From: Mucor racemosus
Taxonomy: Eukaryota > Mucoromycota > Mucoromycetes > Mucorales > Mucoraceae
Reading direction: 5' to 3'
Length of the DNA stretch: 64,000 nt
NCBI GenBank assembly: GCA_027405735.1
Contig: JAPEHQ010000009.1
Location: 1,426,001-1,490,000 of the forward strand
Made by a program: the position numbers and the translations under genes. Shown in pieces: positions 1 to 13,230 of this stretch. The stretch's first letter is position 1. Each line of letters opens with the position of its first letter. Under the pieces are notes generated by a model. The model had not been told where the DNA came from. It did no database searches and saw only the letters and a program-made list of their open reading frames with translations.

Positions 1-190
1 TTCACTCAAAAACGTATGCTTTACTCCTTCAAAAACAGCTGTTGGCTAATGAAATAAATATATATATATTTTATATTTATTGCTTATCAAGTGCAACTTT
101 AAAATTTAATTTTGAACCATTATTTGATTTTATAAAACTTTTCAAAGAATATCTGAAACAACCTATACCAAATAGTGTAAAAAGGTGCAA
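1..190 (+). repeat. Repeat A, terminal fragment (copy A6)
   Basis: The first ~190 bases match, in opposite orientation, the outer end of the repeat A copy at about 43,090-43,280, including the stretch around 'AACAGCTGTTGGCTAATG'. Homology stops near 190 and different repetitive sequence follows, so this is a fragment. No coding potential is evident. Confidence 0.75.
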
Positions 191-359
191 ATTTTCATTT
201 TCTCGTTTCCACAGCAAATTGGGGAGGCTGAAACTTTTGCAATTATGTGTATCAACACTAGAAGTACCTACCGTACCATTGCAACGGGAGCTCATTTAGA
301 TCCATATGCGGCGAGAACTGATTGTTGCGTCCACAAGTCTGTGTACGTTAGTGATCGCA

Positions 360-960
360 ATCGAGCAGTGCGAGTATAAGCAAGCGAGAGAGTTCTATGT
401 TTGGGCTCGCTTGAATTGCTCTTTTTTCAGGGTATTGCTTGCTTTGGCTTGCTTGATTAATTTTTTTAGCAATTTCCTGCTTGGCGCTCGATGAAAACAT
501 TGAAAGCTTGCTTGTATGCTTGCTCGAAATGCTTCAAATTAAAATAGGCTTGCTTGCTTGCTTTCAAAACTGAAAATGCTTGCTATACAACTGCTCGACG
601 AGCCGTTGCTTAGGCTCGGGCTTGCTTGAGTAATTTTCAAATATTTTAAGCTCGGCAAATGCTTGCTGAAATTACTTGCGCTCGCTTGGGCTCGGTCATT
701 TTGCGAACGTTAGTGTATTTACACTTCTTGGTTACGATTAATTATTTAAAAGGAGCCGAGCTTTTTTTATCCAGCGGAGCTTTTTGTTGCACGTGACTAG
801 AGCTCGTTCGCCCCCATACGAGCTTTTTTATGCAGCGACTAAAACCCATCATCTCAATGTGAACTTTACTTTATCTTTCAAATGCCAAATATATAAATTA
901 AAGCAAACTTATGAATATCAATTGACAATTATCTAAAGTAGTAGTGTCATATCTCTTTGT
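360..960. repeat. GCTTGCT/GCTCG-rich degenerate array and Plavaka-like end fragment
   Basis: From about 370 to 720 the sequence is a degenerate array of GCTTGCT and GCTCG words on an AT-rich background. From about 740 to 960 it is clearly homologous to 14,025-14,285, the 3' part of the Plavaka-like transposon, sharing blocks such as 'TATGCAGCGACTAAAAC' and 'CAATTGACAATTATCTAAAG'. The region is therefore probably a truncated relative of that element. No terminal inverted repeat is seen here. Confidence 0.55.
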
Positions 961-2245
961 ATATATATATTTTTAACGTATTATAATAAATAAGATGAGA
1001 ACCAAATTATATCTTTCAAAACACATACAGTATTACTTTACCTCGTGGATGGATCATATAAAATTTACTATATATCTCTTTCAACTTGTCTTGATACGCG
1101 ATTTAGTTCTGCGAGCTTGACAAATTTAATTGCAAATGCTAATGAATCTGAAATCTCGGGATTATTGCTGCTATCCATTGAATAAACTTTTGCATATGAA
1201 TATTTAACATCTAGTATTATAAATATTGGTATCAGAAAATTACAAACGTAAAATGCATCCTTTTAATTCCTAGATCAAGAATATCATGCTCTGTCATGGA
1301 GCAAGATGTAGATGTACCATGGTATGTCAAAAGATGGAATCAAAACAGAAAACGGGTTTTTAAACCAAAGTTGTTTGTGGAAAGAATCAGGAAAAAGATT
1401 AGATCAAAGGATTCTGAGTGACGTCATTTGCTATATATAATTTAATAATATTTTGTAATAATAAACTTTCATCTTTCTTTTGGTATATAATTTTACACGG
1501 TTGGAAAACGATAGCTCATCGTAGATATTTTCATTATCTTCAGTAATATCCATCGGACCATCATCTCTGCTGTTAGACCACACCACTAATCATGCCATTA
1601 CAATTGTTGAAATCAGCTCGAGTTTTATTTTGAAGAGTATTCAAATTTAAAAAATATTTTTCTGTTGTGCATTTGTTGTTTTTTGATGATTTATTGTATA
1701 TGCTCTTCGACGAAAATACATAATATGCTCGTTTTACTACCATGCGTATTCAGTGAGAATTAGTTATAATGAATAATAATACTAGTATTAGTATTAGTAT
1801 TAGTTGTTGTATTTGCATATATAAATGTACCTAAAATCGTAGTTTAAATATGATATTACGCTATTCCTTAACATATTTAGCATATGTGTCATATAAACAT
1901 TGTAAATGATTACCTTGAAAATCTAGACTTATAATGGAAGATAGAAAATAAAGAATATCAATGGCTAGTGTTGCCAAGAATAACTAAAGACATTAGACTG
2001 ATCATCTATATCTGAATATAATTACATTAGCATAAGTGAGGGTTGACACTAAAATTTAGTATGAGAACACTGTTATAGACAAGTTGCATAAGCAATCCTT
2101 AAATCAAATATAAATAGCAGTAGACATTCACCCTTCATTTGATATCCCCATCTCGTTTTTATATTTGATAAAGATTGACCAATTCTCATGTACTCGTCTT
2201 TCTTTATTATATACATTTACAACATTTTTTTACGTGAGTTATATC
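961..2245. other. Non-coding AT-rich stretch, nothing recognised
   Basis: No open frame, RNA gene or clear repeat was recognised. There are short simple runs, for example an ACTAGT/ATTAGT run near 1,780-1,803. It precedes the gypsy remnant and may contain decayed element sequence. Confidence 0.4.
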
Positions 2246-2704
2246 ATGTCAAACTCCTCTCAAAACGAACAATTTACTTTTGGTATCTCAACAGATTTGC
2301 CTAAACAACAACATCGAGAACAAGAAGATGTTCCCATGGAAGAATTGAATGAGCCGATCACGGTGACCCCAATTAATGAAGACGAAGAAGAAAACGGCTC
2401 CTCTTTCTCTGCTTCTTTTGTGAAGACTTCAAGGAAAAAACTCGCCATGGTAAAGGACTTACCCAAATTCAAGATCTTGAGTGATGACACGAAAGATACG
2501 GCAGATGCATTTGTAACAGTAAATCAATATTTCAAAGCCTTTGAAAGAACGCTCCGAATGCAGAACATTGAATTGCAAGATAATCGGAAAGACAACCTGG
2601 CAAATGTAATTGGGATGGACCATGCTGATTGGTATGCTGATACAATTGAAAATGATGATCAAACAACAAGCTTGTTTTATTCTAACATACATCTGATATG
2701 CTAG
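2246..2704 (+). pseudogene. Ty3/gypsy-type Gag N-terminal remnant
   Basis: A 152-residue frame starting at the ATG at 2,246. An acidic, low-complexity N-terminus leads into 'DLPKFKILSDDTKDTADAF', then a block with 'YFKAFERTLRMQNIE' and a tryptophan-containing segment (HADWY). This order (LPKF motif, then a helix ending in a phenylalanine/leucine-rich 'FE..LR' block) is characteristic of Gag proteins of fungal gypsy elements. It ends far short of a full Gag, with no zinc knuckle, protease or reverse transcriptase in phase. An integrase fragment lies 0.7 kb downstream, so this is read as an internally deleted retroelement. The family assignment is inferred from motif style, not from a search. 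Confidence 0.6.
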
Positions 2705-3375
2705 AATAATTAAAATAATAAAACAAAGTAGAGACTTGATAAATGTCAGCTTTCCAACTGTGGTGGGCCAAATTAAGAGATCAAAACTAAACTGATTCTT
2801 ATTCCTTTATTCATGAGATGGGGTTGATACATTAATGACAGATTAGTAGATAAGAGCTGCTCAAAGTGACAGTATAAATTACTAGATATAGCATTTATTA
2901 ATACACTGTATCCATACAGGCTATTAGTTGATATGTTTCATTCTTCATAGATTTCAGAACCATAGTTATGCCGATATCATTGAGTTACTCCGGTAACCGA
3001 GCTTACGTAATGAGATTCACAGAGTGTAACTAGATGTGCTGTGTATAGATAGTAGAAGGTGATAATTATACAACAGTAATCATCATGGACTAACATGCAT
3101 CCACACTCAAAAACATGCCAATAGTATGATTTAAATTGATTTGAATATTTAAAAGACTTCAATTTTTATGTCATATACTTACCAGGCGTTGATAATGTTT
3201 TGGAAAATTGCCTTACAGTCGATTGTTTTCACTAATGTATTACAATCTGGGAGAGGATTGTGCTCAATAAAAACAATAAAATGCCTTAAAAACGTAAAAA
3301 TATTAAGTTCAAAGAGATAAATGACACCATTAGAGCCATTAAAAAGACAATAAAAACAAGTTTAACATTAAACAT

Positions 3376-3598
3376 GTGAATTATAAACATGGTGATTATC
3401 TGACACCACCTGAAAATAAACGAACGCAAAGCTTTTTTACTGTTAAGAGTGCATGTATTTGGACATTTTGGTGCAGAAAATATAGTTAAATATCCACATG
3501 ACGAAGTTATCCACTGGCCTAATTTAACAGTAGATGCGGTTGAATTAGTTAAAGCCTGCAGTTCGTGTCAAACACATAAAACTGTATACTCTTGTTGA
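3376..3598 (+). pseudogene. Retrotransposon integrase H2C2 zinc-binding fragment
   Basis: Two overlapping frames together give the N-terminal integrase segment. Upstream frame: 'GDYLTPPENKRTQ'. After a frame change, from 3,443: 'RVHVFGHFGAENIV', then 'VIHWPNLTVDAVELV', then 'ACSSCQTHK', ending at a TGA (3,596-3,598). The His-x3-His ... Cys-x2-Cys pattern with 'GHFG', 'WP' and 'CSSCQ' is diagnostic of the integrase zinc-binding domain of gypsy-type elements. The catalytic DDE core is absent. It lies 3' to the Gag fragment on the same strand, as expected for one decayed element. The region 2,705-3,375 between them has nothing recognisable. Confidence 0.75.
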
Positions 3599-4138
3599 TC
3601 GTATGTCTACTTTCCAATTGTAAACTATTTTAGAATAAGGATGAAAATGAGATCAATGAACTTGACGTGTAAAATTGTAACGAAAAAAAGTCAACCCATC
3701 TGTGCTGATGAACTAGGTAGTATTTCCCCACATAATAAATTAAAAGCCATCTCATTTGAAACCATGCCATTTAATTCAAATAAGAGATTATGAATATAAA
3801 CAATAAATAACCAAGGATATTCTAATGTATCAAAGATATAAAGAAGAGTATTCATAATAATGTATTCTATTATAAATAAACAAAAACCTAAAAGTTTCGT
3901 TCGAATCAAATAGAACAAGTAAGGGCTCTTCTAAATGCATTATTGACAGCTGAGAGCTGAGATTGTCAAAAACCAATTTAAGAGCCGTTATTGATCAGGT
4001 AAATCAAGAACTCAACAACCCAACAATATATTATTGAAAATTACGGAATAACTGAAAGTCGACAGAACAATTTCCAAATAAACATCAATAACCAAATAAT
4101 ATAAATAGAGAAGTAGAAATAGCATTTTATTGTAGATT
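3599..4138. other. Non-coding stretch, nothing recognised
   Basis: AT-rich sequence following the integrase fragment. No coding, RNA or clear repeat structure was supported. Confidence 0.35.
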
Positions 4139-6215
4139 ATTTGTTGTATTCCACCAAGTATCAGACGTTATGACCTTCTACAGCAGCAGTATCAATACTT
4201 CTTACAATCTATTGACTACGACATGCATTCAAGTGCAAAGTCTTGATATCGGATATAAGAAACTCCCTGCGTACTACGTTCAATCCAGTAATTACCAAGA
4301 ACGCTTGGACCTTATTATAACACTATATTATTTTGTCCCGGCGGTTAACCAATCAAGTAGATATCAAATCAACATCCAAGCATCTTTAGCGCAACATTAA
4401 AACAAGGCAACTCACAAGCTCTACAAGCACGGTTAAATTATGATTGATACATTTCAATCCATAGATTACTATCAAACAGATTTAATGGTGGTTCAATAGT
4501 TCCTTAAATTACAACTCAGGATCTCAATGTCAAATCAATATAAAAGGCCATACTTTTATATTTAAATAAACGATATTTTGTTTTTATTATACAGTTGAAG
4601 GAATAATTCATTACTCATTTTCTTTTAATCATATTCTTTCTTAAGTATTATTCATCAGACATGAAAATATACGACACAACACGTGGTTTTATTGGACAGA
4701 AATATCATGTTTTGCGGATGGTTTCCTCAATTCACAGTGATCTGTGAGAGTAGAAATATAAATTTTTAGGCAGGATATATGTAAATCTACCATCATGTAT
4801 AATTGGAGATTAATCGGATCAATATTCACAAGGATGGGGGTTTTTTTCTTTGTTTTTTGCAGTTGTAAATTTTAGTTTATTATTTTGTAAAGCTTAAAAT
4901 TCATTATCCAGGGCTTAATTTTTGTATTCACAATATAGATCTAATTGATTGCTACTCTGTATTTTTTGTTTCAGCCAAAAATATTGATTTTTCATCGAAA
5001 TAATCAAAATAATAGTCGATATCACAGCTTACAGAGCTTATGGTAACTGGGTTCCAAAATTTATTTTAAAAAATGGACGAAAAATGATGAAAAAAATAAA
5101 ACCGTTTAATTACTCATGAACTGTAAAGTAAATCGATCTAGTATACTAAATAGCTTTTGTACAGTTTTGAATTCTGCATCCATCTAAGTAAAATGCAGAC
5201 AAACATTTTACATTAAATTTTGCGTAAAATGCAATTGAAAATTTGGAGGTTTTTTGAAGATACCCATCACTTTTTATAAGCATATTTAAGATAAAGCTAA
5301 TTGAGATGATGCGCAAAAACATTATCTACCAATCAAGCTATTGCAAAGGCTTCTAGTTGCATTTTTTGTAAAGAAAGCGAGATTTTTGTACAAATTTTTT
5401 TCAGATTCAGAATTTAGGATGAGGGTATATAAGGGAAAAATGGAAGCTAGAAATGGAGGTACCTTTTTGTGCACATTTTTTAGGATATCTCTACGAAAAA
5501 TTAATATTTTAAAAAAACCTAAATTAGATCCGACAGAGCTCAGCGAGCTCGATGACATGAGTAAAAAAAAACTGCTACTCGATTTGACAAATATTTTGAA
5601 ATCTACTACAGAAATGCCAAAAAAATGAAAAAAAAAATAAAAGTGCTCATAATTTTTTTATACTTAAATATGTTATAGAGCACTTTAAATCAAGCAAGTT
5701 TTATTATTAGAAAGTGTTAGTATAGATTAATTATTTCTAGAGATATGAGGCCTCAAAGTTTTCAATTATTTAGCAGTGAAGTGCGCGTAAAAATTTGAAA
5801 CATTAGCGCTGAAAAATTAATACCAATTGTAAAAAATAGGATATTTTTAGATACCTGTTTTTGGATTAAAGACGAACATCTTAGGTATATTGGCATATAA
5901 TTTTATCCTGGTGTTGTTTAGTGAAACAAAAAGTATAGCAGCGATGAAAAGTGAGACCCAGTTTTCAAAGAAAAAGCAGTGAATTGTACGTGTTTTTGAG
6001 CCTTTCATGAGATATAACATGAATTCAGAATAGCTAACATAATGCGACTAATTCATATCCATTTTATGGTTTCTGAGGTATATCCTAAAAAATGTTTATT
6101 ATGAGGTTAGTTATAGAAAGAAGACATACTCAGATTTTGAAGATTGAAACTATTCATTTTTTTTGAAAATTTAATATTAAAATTCATTTTAACTTATCGA
6201 GTGTTGTTTCTTTGT
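4139..6215 (+). repeat. Repeat A with upstream extension (copy A1)
   Basis: This stretch is collinear with about 58,978-61,920. The upstream part (4,139-4,860) pairs with 58,978-60,250. The core (about 4,905-6,200) is the repeat A family also found at 19,196, 31,559, 41,650 (reverse) and 60,622. Compared with the 60-kb copy, it lacks two insertions there (a ~540-bp insert and a hAT-type MITE), so it preserves the uninterrupted state. It contains a small frame at 5,419-5,628 beginning 'MRVYKGKMEARNGGTF' that recurs in the other copies. Confidence 0.8.
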
Positions 6216-7205
6216 GTACTGCAGCAAGTCAAAATAGGTTGTGAAGGACAGAACGAACAAAATAAATTGCAATTTTTTTATTGATTAATTAATTAATAAG
6301 AAAAAATAATTACACAATTATCATAGAGTGTGATTGTTTAGCTCCTACATAGAAAAAATCTAAAAATCAATTTTTATTATATCTACTGTATAAGTAGATA
6401 TTGTTTTCTTGTGGAGATAGGACGAGATTTGGCATTTTCAACATTGATGACCGTAACTTTTATAGATTATAAAATTTTTGTTATTATTATATAAATATAT
6501 ATATATATACACATAAACATTTTATGTACTACTAAATTTTTATATATATACATAGTGCTATATTGCATCTATTGATTATATGCTCACTGGAGACTTTAAT
6601 TATATTTTCTAGTGAAATAAAGTCAGCTTTTGCATTATTGTATCTAGCATAGTTACATGTTATAGGGCAAAAATAATAGATTTTTCTTTATATTTCTGAT
6701 ATATCAGAAGTTTACCCAGATGTAGAGATTCAGGAACAACTACTAAAATCCAACATGACATGACATTTAGTAACTCATACTATGTAAATGTCATACATAA
6801 CCACTAGCATTAACAGCGAATATCAGGAACACTCAGGACTACTTGACAACTATGAAACATAGGCAATCCTGCATCTTATCCAAATGATACAATTACATAT
6901 TCCCAATTCCACAAACACCGTTGTATATGATTTGTTCCCAAATTATATCAAAGACCTCAATACCCGGCAATTAGTTAATAATATTAATAATCATATAACC
7001 ATCTAGAAAACATATAAACATGAAACATCAATGAATTAATAAAATGTATCTTTTAGCAGAGTAATTTTATATTAGTATCTTTTGATATAGCAATCTTCAT
7101 GATGCAATTGTCTATTTACTATACAGTCTTATCTTTGATAGCACGGTTCCAATGAGATGGCATTCAATTTAGCCATTTTATGATGGGAATTTAGCTTAGT
7201 TCACT
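6216..7205. other. AT-rich intergenic stretch
   Basis: No gene or recognised repeat. A short TA/CA microsatellite lies at about 6,491-6,512. The last ~100 bases before 7,321 become homologous to the outer part of repeat A. Confidence 0.4.
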
Positions 7206-7320
7206 TCATAGGGCTTTTGTTATAGATTTTTAATGTTATAAAAGTAGGTCGTCTCAGATCGGTTTTAAATAGTTTTCAAATGATTTCGCTTAATATTGAG
7301 TCGAATTGCGTAAAACCTTC
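7206..7320 (+). repeat. Repeat A, left flank of copy A2 (interrupted)
   Basis: The bases just before 7,321 ('ATATTGAGTCGAATTG' then 'GTAAAACCTTC') match the reverse complement of 42,830-42,900 in copy A4. The match resumes at 19,193 on the other side of the CACTA element, which therefore split this copy of repeat A. Confidence 0.75.
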
Positions 7321-7329
7321 CACTACGGC

Positions 7330-7660
7330 CGACCTGTGCTGCACAAGGTGATTTTATTGTGCCCAGTTAGGCTGCACACTATGGCCTGATGAGTTGTTGC
7401 ACCCACTGAATAATGGCTAAAAGAATAACAAGATGCACATGGGCACAACAAAAGAAACTGCACACGAGTATAACAAAAAGCCTGTATGTGCAGAATTATA
7501 GACTCTGTCCATGTGCATAACATTAATCCCATGTGTGCATAATCGTAGAATTGCCCATAAGCATATCATTATTCTCATCTGTACTTTGTGCATAATAATA
7601 AAATCTGACCGTGAGCATAATGAGTTGATCGTATGGACACAGATTGGTTTGTACATGAGC
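7330..7660. repeat. Subterminal repeats of the CACTA element
   Basis: A cluster of short related words such as CATGTGCATAA, TGGGCACAAC and GCCCATAAGCATA in both orientations just inside the left end. A matching but shorter set (GCCCATCTGTGCAGAT, TATGCCCATGG) sits just inside the right end at 19,100-19,180. In CACTA elements such subterminal repeats are transposase binding sites; that role is inferred here. Confidence 0.6.
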
Positions 7661-8689
7661 ATCATGCCGTTCTCAAAATTTCATTGCATTTTTTTACTGG
7701 AATGGGTTTTTAAATTGCATTTGCTTTTATTAATATAAATTATAGGCGATACAATTAAATACGTTGTTGATGTAGAGCAATACATGCAAGAGCCAATATA
7801 TTTACGATTATCATCATTTGTAAATACGTGTTTATAGCTATAAGGTTTGCAGCAACAATGGTTTCTGCACGGTCATAAACTTAAATAGCACCTACTGCTT
7901 ATATTTATACCGCAAGTGAAATCTAAGATTATAAATGGTACTTTATCACTCATAAAATTAAACAAATTAACCTTCTTTAAATTTATTATTTTAGTTTACG
8001 ATTGTCGTCAGCTGTAAAAAGATTTGTTTTCAAGTACAGTATATATACAATCAAAACTATGGTAATTAGGCATAAAATTAGATTGTTCTTTTTTTTTTGT
8101 GTTTCTATATCGTTTGAAGTTTTATCACTTTCGTGGAACATTTCGTGAGTTTGTAACCAGTTCTAGCTTTTCATTGAATAGATATAAATATCATTGCCTT
8201 CGGTATGATCTGGTAATCAAGAAATACGTCCAAAAATACGGTAGTAAATAACGATATTTGATCTTAGAATGCGGTTAAAAAAAATATCAGTCTCTAATAT
8301 AGACTGCTACATACATTAAAAATATTAGTCCCTTATGTTAGCATGCGTATTTAGATAAATAAAAAGAATACAAGCTTGATAGCCTGCTGATATGCCTTAT
8401 CAAACGGTGAATATATCCTTGGAATATGAAAACAAAAAGAGAGAAACAACACACGTATAAAAGGATTTTCAAGGCTTTACGTTATTTAGCGTAATTAAAA
8501 CCCTGCTAAATTGCACATTTCAGCCAATGTAAAAGCAGCATTGTAATGCATGAACCAAAAACGAAACAAAACAGGCAATATCCGTTATCATGAAAACATA
8601 TATTTTTCTATCAGGAAAACCGTCTGTCATACTGTATCATACAACATTCATTAAAATATTGCAAAAGCGAGCGCGTAGCACCACGGCGA

Positions 8690-8890
8690 AGAAATGTTCA
8701 TAAAATGAACAAATGTTCATGTTTTGTGAACATTTTGTCAGCTAAAAATGTGCGGAAAAGAGACCCTTATTTTTTTTTCGTGAACAAATGTTCATATTTT
8801 GTGAACATTTTGTCAGCCAAAAATGTGCGAAAAAGAGACCCTTATTTTTTTTCGTGAACAAATGTTCATGAAATGTTCACGGCACATTTC
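8690..8890. repeat. Subterminal tandem repeat of the Plavaka-like element
   Basis: Two and a half copies of a ~74-bp unit containing AACAAATGTTCAT, GTGAACATTTTGTCAGC and AAGAGACCCTTATTTTT. The TGTTCAT/ATGAACA words are palindromic and recur near the other end (13,820-13,990 and 14,500-14,540), as expected for transposase recognition sites. Confidence 0.7.
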
Positions 8891-10626
8891 TTCGTCCATG
8901 AACATTCATAGAGTGTAACGTTTATTTGTGCATTCATAGAGTGTAACGTTCATTTGTGCACATTTTGGCAGCCAATAATATTCATGAAATTTAATGCTCA
9001 TAAATAGAAAATACGGTACAGGGTAGTAATTAGGGTTTATTATTATTATATATATATAACGGGGATATCAAAAATACAAAGCAATTTTACAAAACCTTTG
9101 TAGAAAAAGGTAGCAAAAGCAGCAAAAGTGGCAATAAAAGCACTAATCAGCCAAAAAAAAAGCTCAGAAAACGCTCAGAAAAAGATCTTTTCTGTTGTAC
9201 GTTTATTTTCCTCACTGGGCGGCATGGAAATCCGGTTCAATAGCAAAGGAAGGTAATTTGGCTGATTTCTTCAAAGTATTTTACATAATAGAGAAACTAA
9301 AAATAAAAAACAAGCATAATTATATGCAATTAGTTTATGTAAATAATCTTGTGTGCTGTTTTACCTGCAAAGTTGCAAAAAAAAAAAAAAAAAAAGCTAT
9401 TTTGGGAAAGAAAACGGATGTTATAATATATGTATTGTATTTTGTACAAATTTTGTTACCTTTGAATATCTCTAGATGAGAAATAAAAGTTTTAAAAGTG
9501 CAAAAATTCAACTTGAAAACTAAATTGACAAGAGTAGATAACAGAAAATGTTGTAGCACATTGAATAATCGGATTCAATTTATGCAAGAAACAGAAGCTC
9601 CAACGATCCAGTTAAAACTTGATGGTAACTGCCGTCATATTGTCCATTGAAAACTACAAGAATCTATACAAAATTTACCTTCTGATGAAAAGATTGTTTA
9701 ATAGAAGAGGAAAAAGTGAAAAGAAACAAAGAAATTTTTTCTAGTTTAAAAGACTTTTTCTCACCTCTAATACTGAAACATGAAACGTGCTCTGTAATAG
9801 AACAGAAATTTAATGTTTTAAGCTGCAGCGAAACATCACTATCACTGTTTGGTAGAAAAGACCTTGTAACTCTTTTTTTTTTGTTGAAGGCTGCTTTAAA
9901 AGAAATCGCTTAACATCTTACAGTAGTAGCCAGCTCTGGTAGGTTTAAGTCCAATCTTGATAATGCCTTAATTTGCGTATTTCACAAAAAAATTATCAAT
10001 GTATGTACATGCTGTTATTTGATACGAGGATTATGTATTTGTCTTAGATATATTTGTGTGATCAACACCCTCATCATGTGTATCTTTTGATGTCGTTACA
10101 TATATAGTTTTGATGATTATGAAATGGAAAGCATAAATTATATTTATATCTGATGCTATGCTATAACAATAATGACTTGAAGCAGAATGCATTAATATAA
10201 AAATTCTGCAGAAAATGCAGACAAATGTACAACATATATAATAGAAATCTGTTAATGGCAATGTAAAGGTATGTGAAGAGATGAAAGCAGTTTTCGTTCA
10301 ACTAAATACAATATTTAAATGCAACATACAGTAGTGTGTATTAATAATGATACAATAAAAGACGCATACTTAAAGTGTTCTTTTACTACATGTTGCATCT
10401 ACTTCAAAAAACGTAAATTAAATAATATTCATGTAAATTTTTCCCGAAATTAAACAGAAAATTGAACCAAATTAATAAAAAAGAACTTGTTTATATCATT
10501 ATAGAGATCTAAACGCATACTTTCTAGGCATTTCAAATTCTTATAGGCATCTTCATTGTTTTAATCATCATTTTATTTCTTCCCATCTGAACAACTCCCC
10601 AATGTACATTTACCTTAAAATATAAT

Positions 10627-11487
10627 ATGCCCAAAGTATCAATTAATGCTACCGAAATATATCCTTGTGAAAAAGGTCGTTTACAGACATTTGATAAAGT
10701 CAAACAACGCATAAACCACTATAGAAACCATCATAAAAATCATAGTAGAAATGTTTCTGTTCAAGATACTCAAGAAAGTTTTGATGCAGACAATTCTATG
10801 AATATGCGTAAGTACTATATGTTATAAAATTATTTATTATACCTTTCCTAATTTTTATTTTTCGAATACATAAAGTTGCAAGGAACCAGGATCAATAAGA
10901 GCTTCCATTTCTTTTCAATGTTTCGTCCTCTGAATCACAAGATTTCACAAAATCTCAACTATTCAGCTTAGTATTCCAAGACATTGTTGATACTTATGCT
11001 ATCCCCAGAGAAGCAGCCAGAGAAATCACCCGTTTATTTGAATCCATGCTGCAAGATAATTTGAATAGCAACAATGTCCCTTTGGGTATATGTTTTTTTT
11101 TTCCTTTCACCACAAACAGCTTCAAAATTTACTAACTTCTCCATACCAGCACCAATAGAAAATGCATCATGTAAACTTTTGCTTCCTGATACGTTGACAA
11201 ACGTCATGAAGAAAAAATCGCCTGTAAAACCAGTGAAATATGAAATATGTAAAAATGGATGCATGCTTTTTCCAAAAGATGATTCTTCAGTTGTTGTTTG
11301 CAAAAATGAAAAGTGCAAGGAGCCTCGATTCACCAATGATATGAAAATTCGAAGAGAAATGACAATGGTTCCCGTTGGCCAACAAATGTCAATGATGTTG
11401 TCTAATCCTAAAACAAGAGAATTGATGAAATGTCGCTCGCAATACCAATTTAAGCCTTCTACTTGCGAAGATTGTTTTGATGGCTAA
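10627..11487 (+). pseudogene. Plavaka/CACTA-like transposase, N-terminal half, disrupted
   Basis: Proposed exons are 10,627-10,807, 10,900-11,085 and 11,120-11,487, joining in frame. The last exon has 'YEICKNGCMLFPKDD', then a CxxxxC pair ('CKNEKCKEPRF'), then 'MVPVGQQMSMMLSNPKT' and 'MKCRSQ'. This is the zinc-binding N-terminal signature of transposases of fungal Plavaka/CACTA elements, where 'Y.IC.NGC' precedes two cysteines and a proline-containing 'PL..QL' block. The frame ends in TAA right after 'CEDCFDG'; the next codons would continue as 'CYKNLK', a typical continuation, so the stop is probably a mutation. Downstream sequence to about 11,740 keeps short open pieces in shifted frames. 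The DDE/D catalytic region is not found. Confidence 0.7.
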
Positions 11488-13230
11488 TGTTACAAGAATC
11501 TGAAGCCGCTGGTCATAATCAGCGAAATAATCTGGTAATGAACTGGTATCTTGTTTCTGTACTTTTTTTTTTTTTTGGGTTCCAAGTAAATGATGAAGTT
11601 TTCTTTTTGGTTTTGGTGGAGTTGGCTAGTGAAAACAAGGTATCAAGATTGATAGTACTATTCTTCTTGCAAAATTTAGAAGCAACCGGCACCAGAAGAA
11701 ACATTGCGTTATACGGTTTGAAGGCATTATCTGTTCTGTAGGCTTGCTGAAAGTATTAGACAGTAGTTTTTCTCCTGTAATATTGCACAAGGTTTTTTAA
11801 AAAAGCCTAGCTTCGACTGCTGGTTCAGTCAGTAACATTTAAATAAAGCCCACCTTTAATCGTTCATGCATATATAGAATTTTTTTTATATACCTTACTA
11901 CAATGTTTTGGGTCCGTAATCAGTAAAATTATTAAAAGAAAAATCTAATACGTGCTTCATTTTTATTTGAGCTTGAGCGATATAATAAATGTCTTTTACC
12001 AGACCGTTGCTAATAGTCGTGCGGCAGTAAGAAAAGTAATAAGTAAAAGCTGATAACAAAGAGGCTGGTAGTTTCCAAGTTGATTGATTCAAATTATACG
12101 GTTATTACTGGCTTGTCCAGATGGTAAAAGAGCAGAAAGAAAGCCAAAAGAAATAGATAAAAGCGCGAAATTTATGGTGATTTCAGAAACTACCAAATAC
12201 ATTATGTAGGGACCTTAATTTTCCGATACCTGTGGGTTTGTGTGGTGAGCTTGGATTTTAATCATCAAAGTTGTATTGCTTTTCTTTCTTACATTTATAT
12301 AAATTATTACAGATTTACATTGAAAAGAACTTATTTCAACAGAATAATGACATCTTTGAGTGATATGCCACATTTAGCCACTAAACTATTCTCGCTATCA
12401 TAGTGTTTATAAAAAATCAGTATTATGTAAAAGATCTGCCCTGTTATTTTTTATTTTTTTGTTCGTATATTATAGTTTATTTGCAGTTGAAAAATAGATA
12501 TTAGCTGCACATAACATACGTAAATCACATACTTAGAATTGCTTGGCTATTTGTCTACACTATCTCTCATTAGAGATCATCATCCTGGAGTAGAATAGTT
12601 AAACCTTGAAAATAAACAAACAGAAAAAGTAATTAATGGCTGTGTGCTCATTATGCATATGATGGCAACCCCCTCCTATTTACACAACTTCAAAACGTCT
12701 TCACGCTCCTTTGAAGGTAACTAAATGACTGAGGTTTTGCATACATACATTGGCATATTTGAAAAATATTGTAGCATATTTTGTTTGTTAAAAATTCTTG
12801 TAAAAGGTGTAAATTAATGCATTTATAATCGCCTATGAATTTCACGAAATACAGAACCTTCTATTATTGCATGAATTGTACTTGCACATGTGGTTATTAT
12901 TTTACCAATATCTTAAATACAAGCATCATAATAGTACAATTCCTACAAGTAATGCACTAATGGAATAAAATAAAATAGGATTACAAGTGGTAAATACAAT
13001 TTTCATCTTCGTGGTGCAACTTTTCAATATCTTGTTTTTTTTAAAAAAAAAAAAAAAAAAAGAGGATTTAGGCAGGGCATTCATAAGGTATTTCGATGCA
13101 GATTTTATAGTACTTGCTACAAACAGTTTTTATTATTAGTTTTTATAATCTTCACTTATTCTGCTTTGAGATGAACTGTCATAAAGTATCAGATGTACGC
13201 TTCAAATAGATGCAGCCCATAAGTACTGTA

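Noticed and set aside
3890..3910. T-loop-like GTTCGAATC that might mark a tRNA
   Set aside because: No complementary T-stem, anticodon stem or acceptor stem could be built around it; no tRNA was supported anywhere in the window.
8690..8890. Regularly repeated blocks resembling a CRISPR array
   Set aside because: Only 2-3 units, no unique spacers, and the words are palindromic subterminal repeats of a DNA transposon in a fungal genome.
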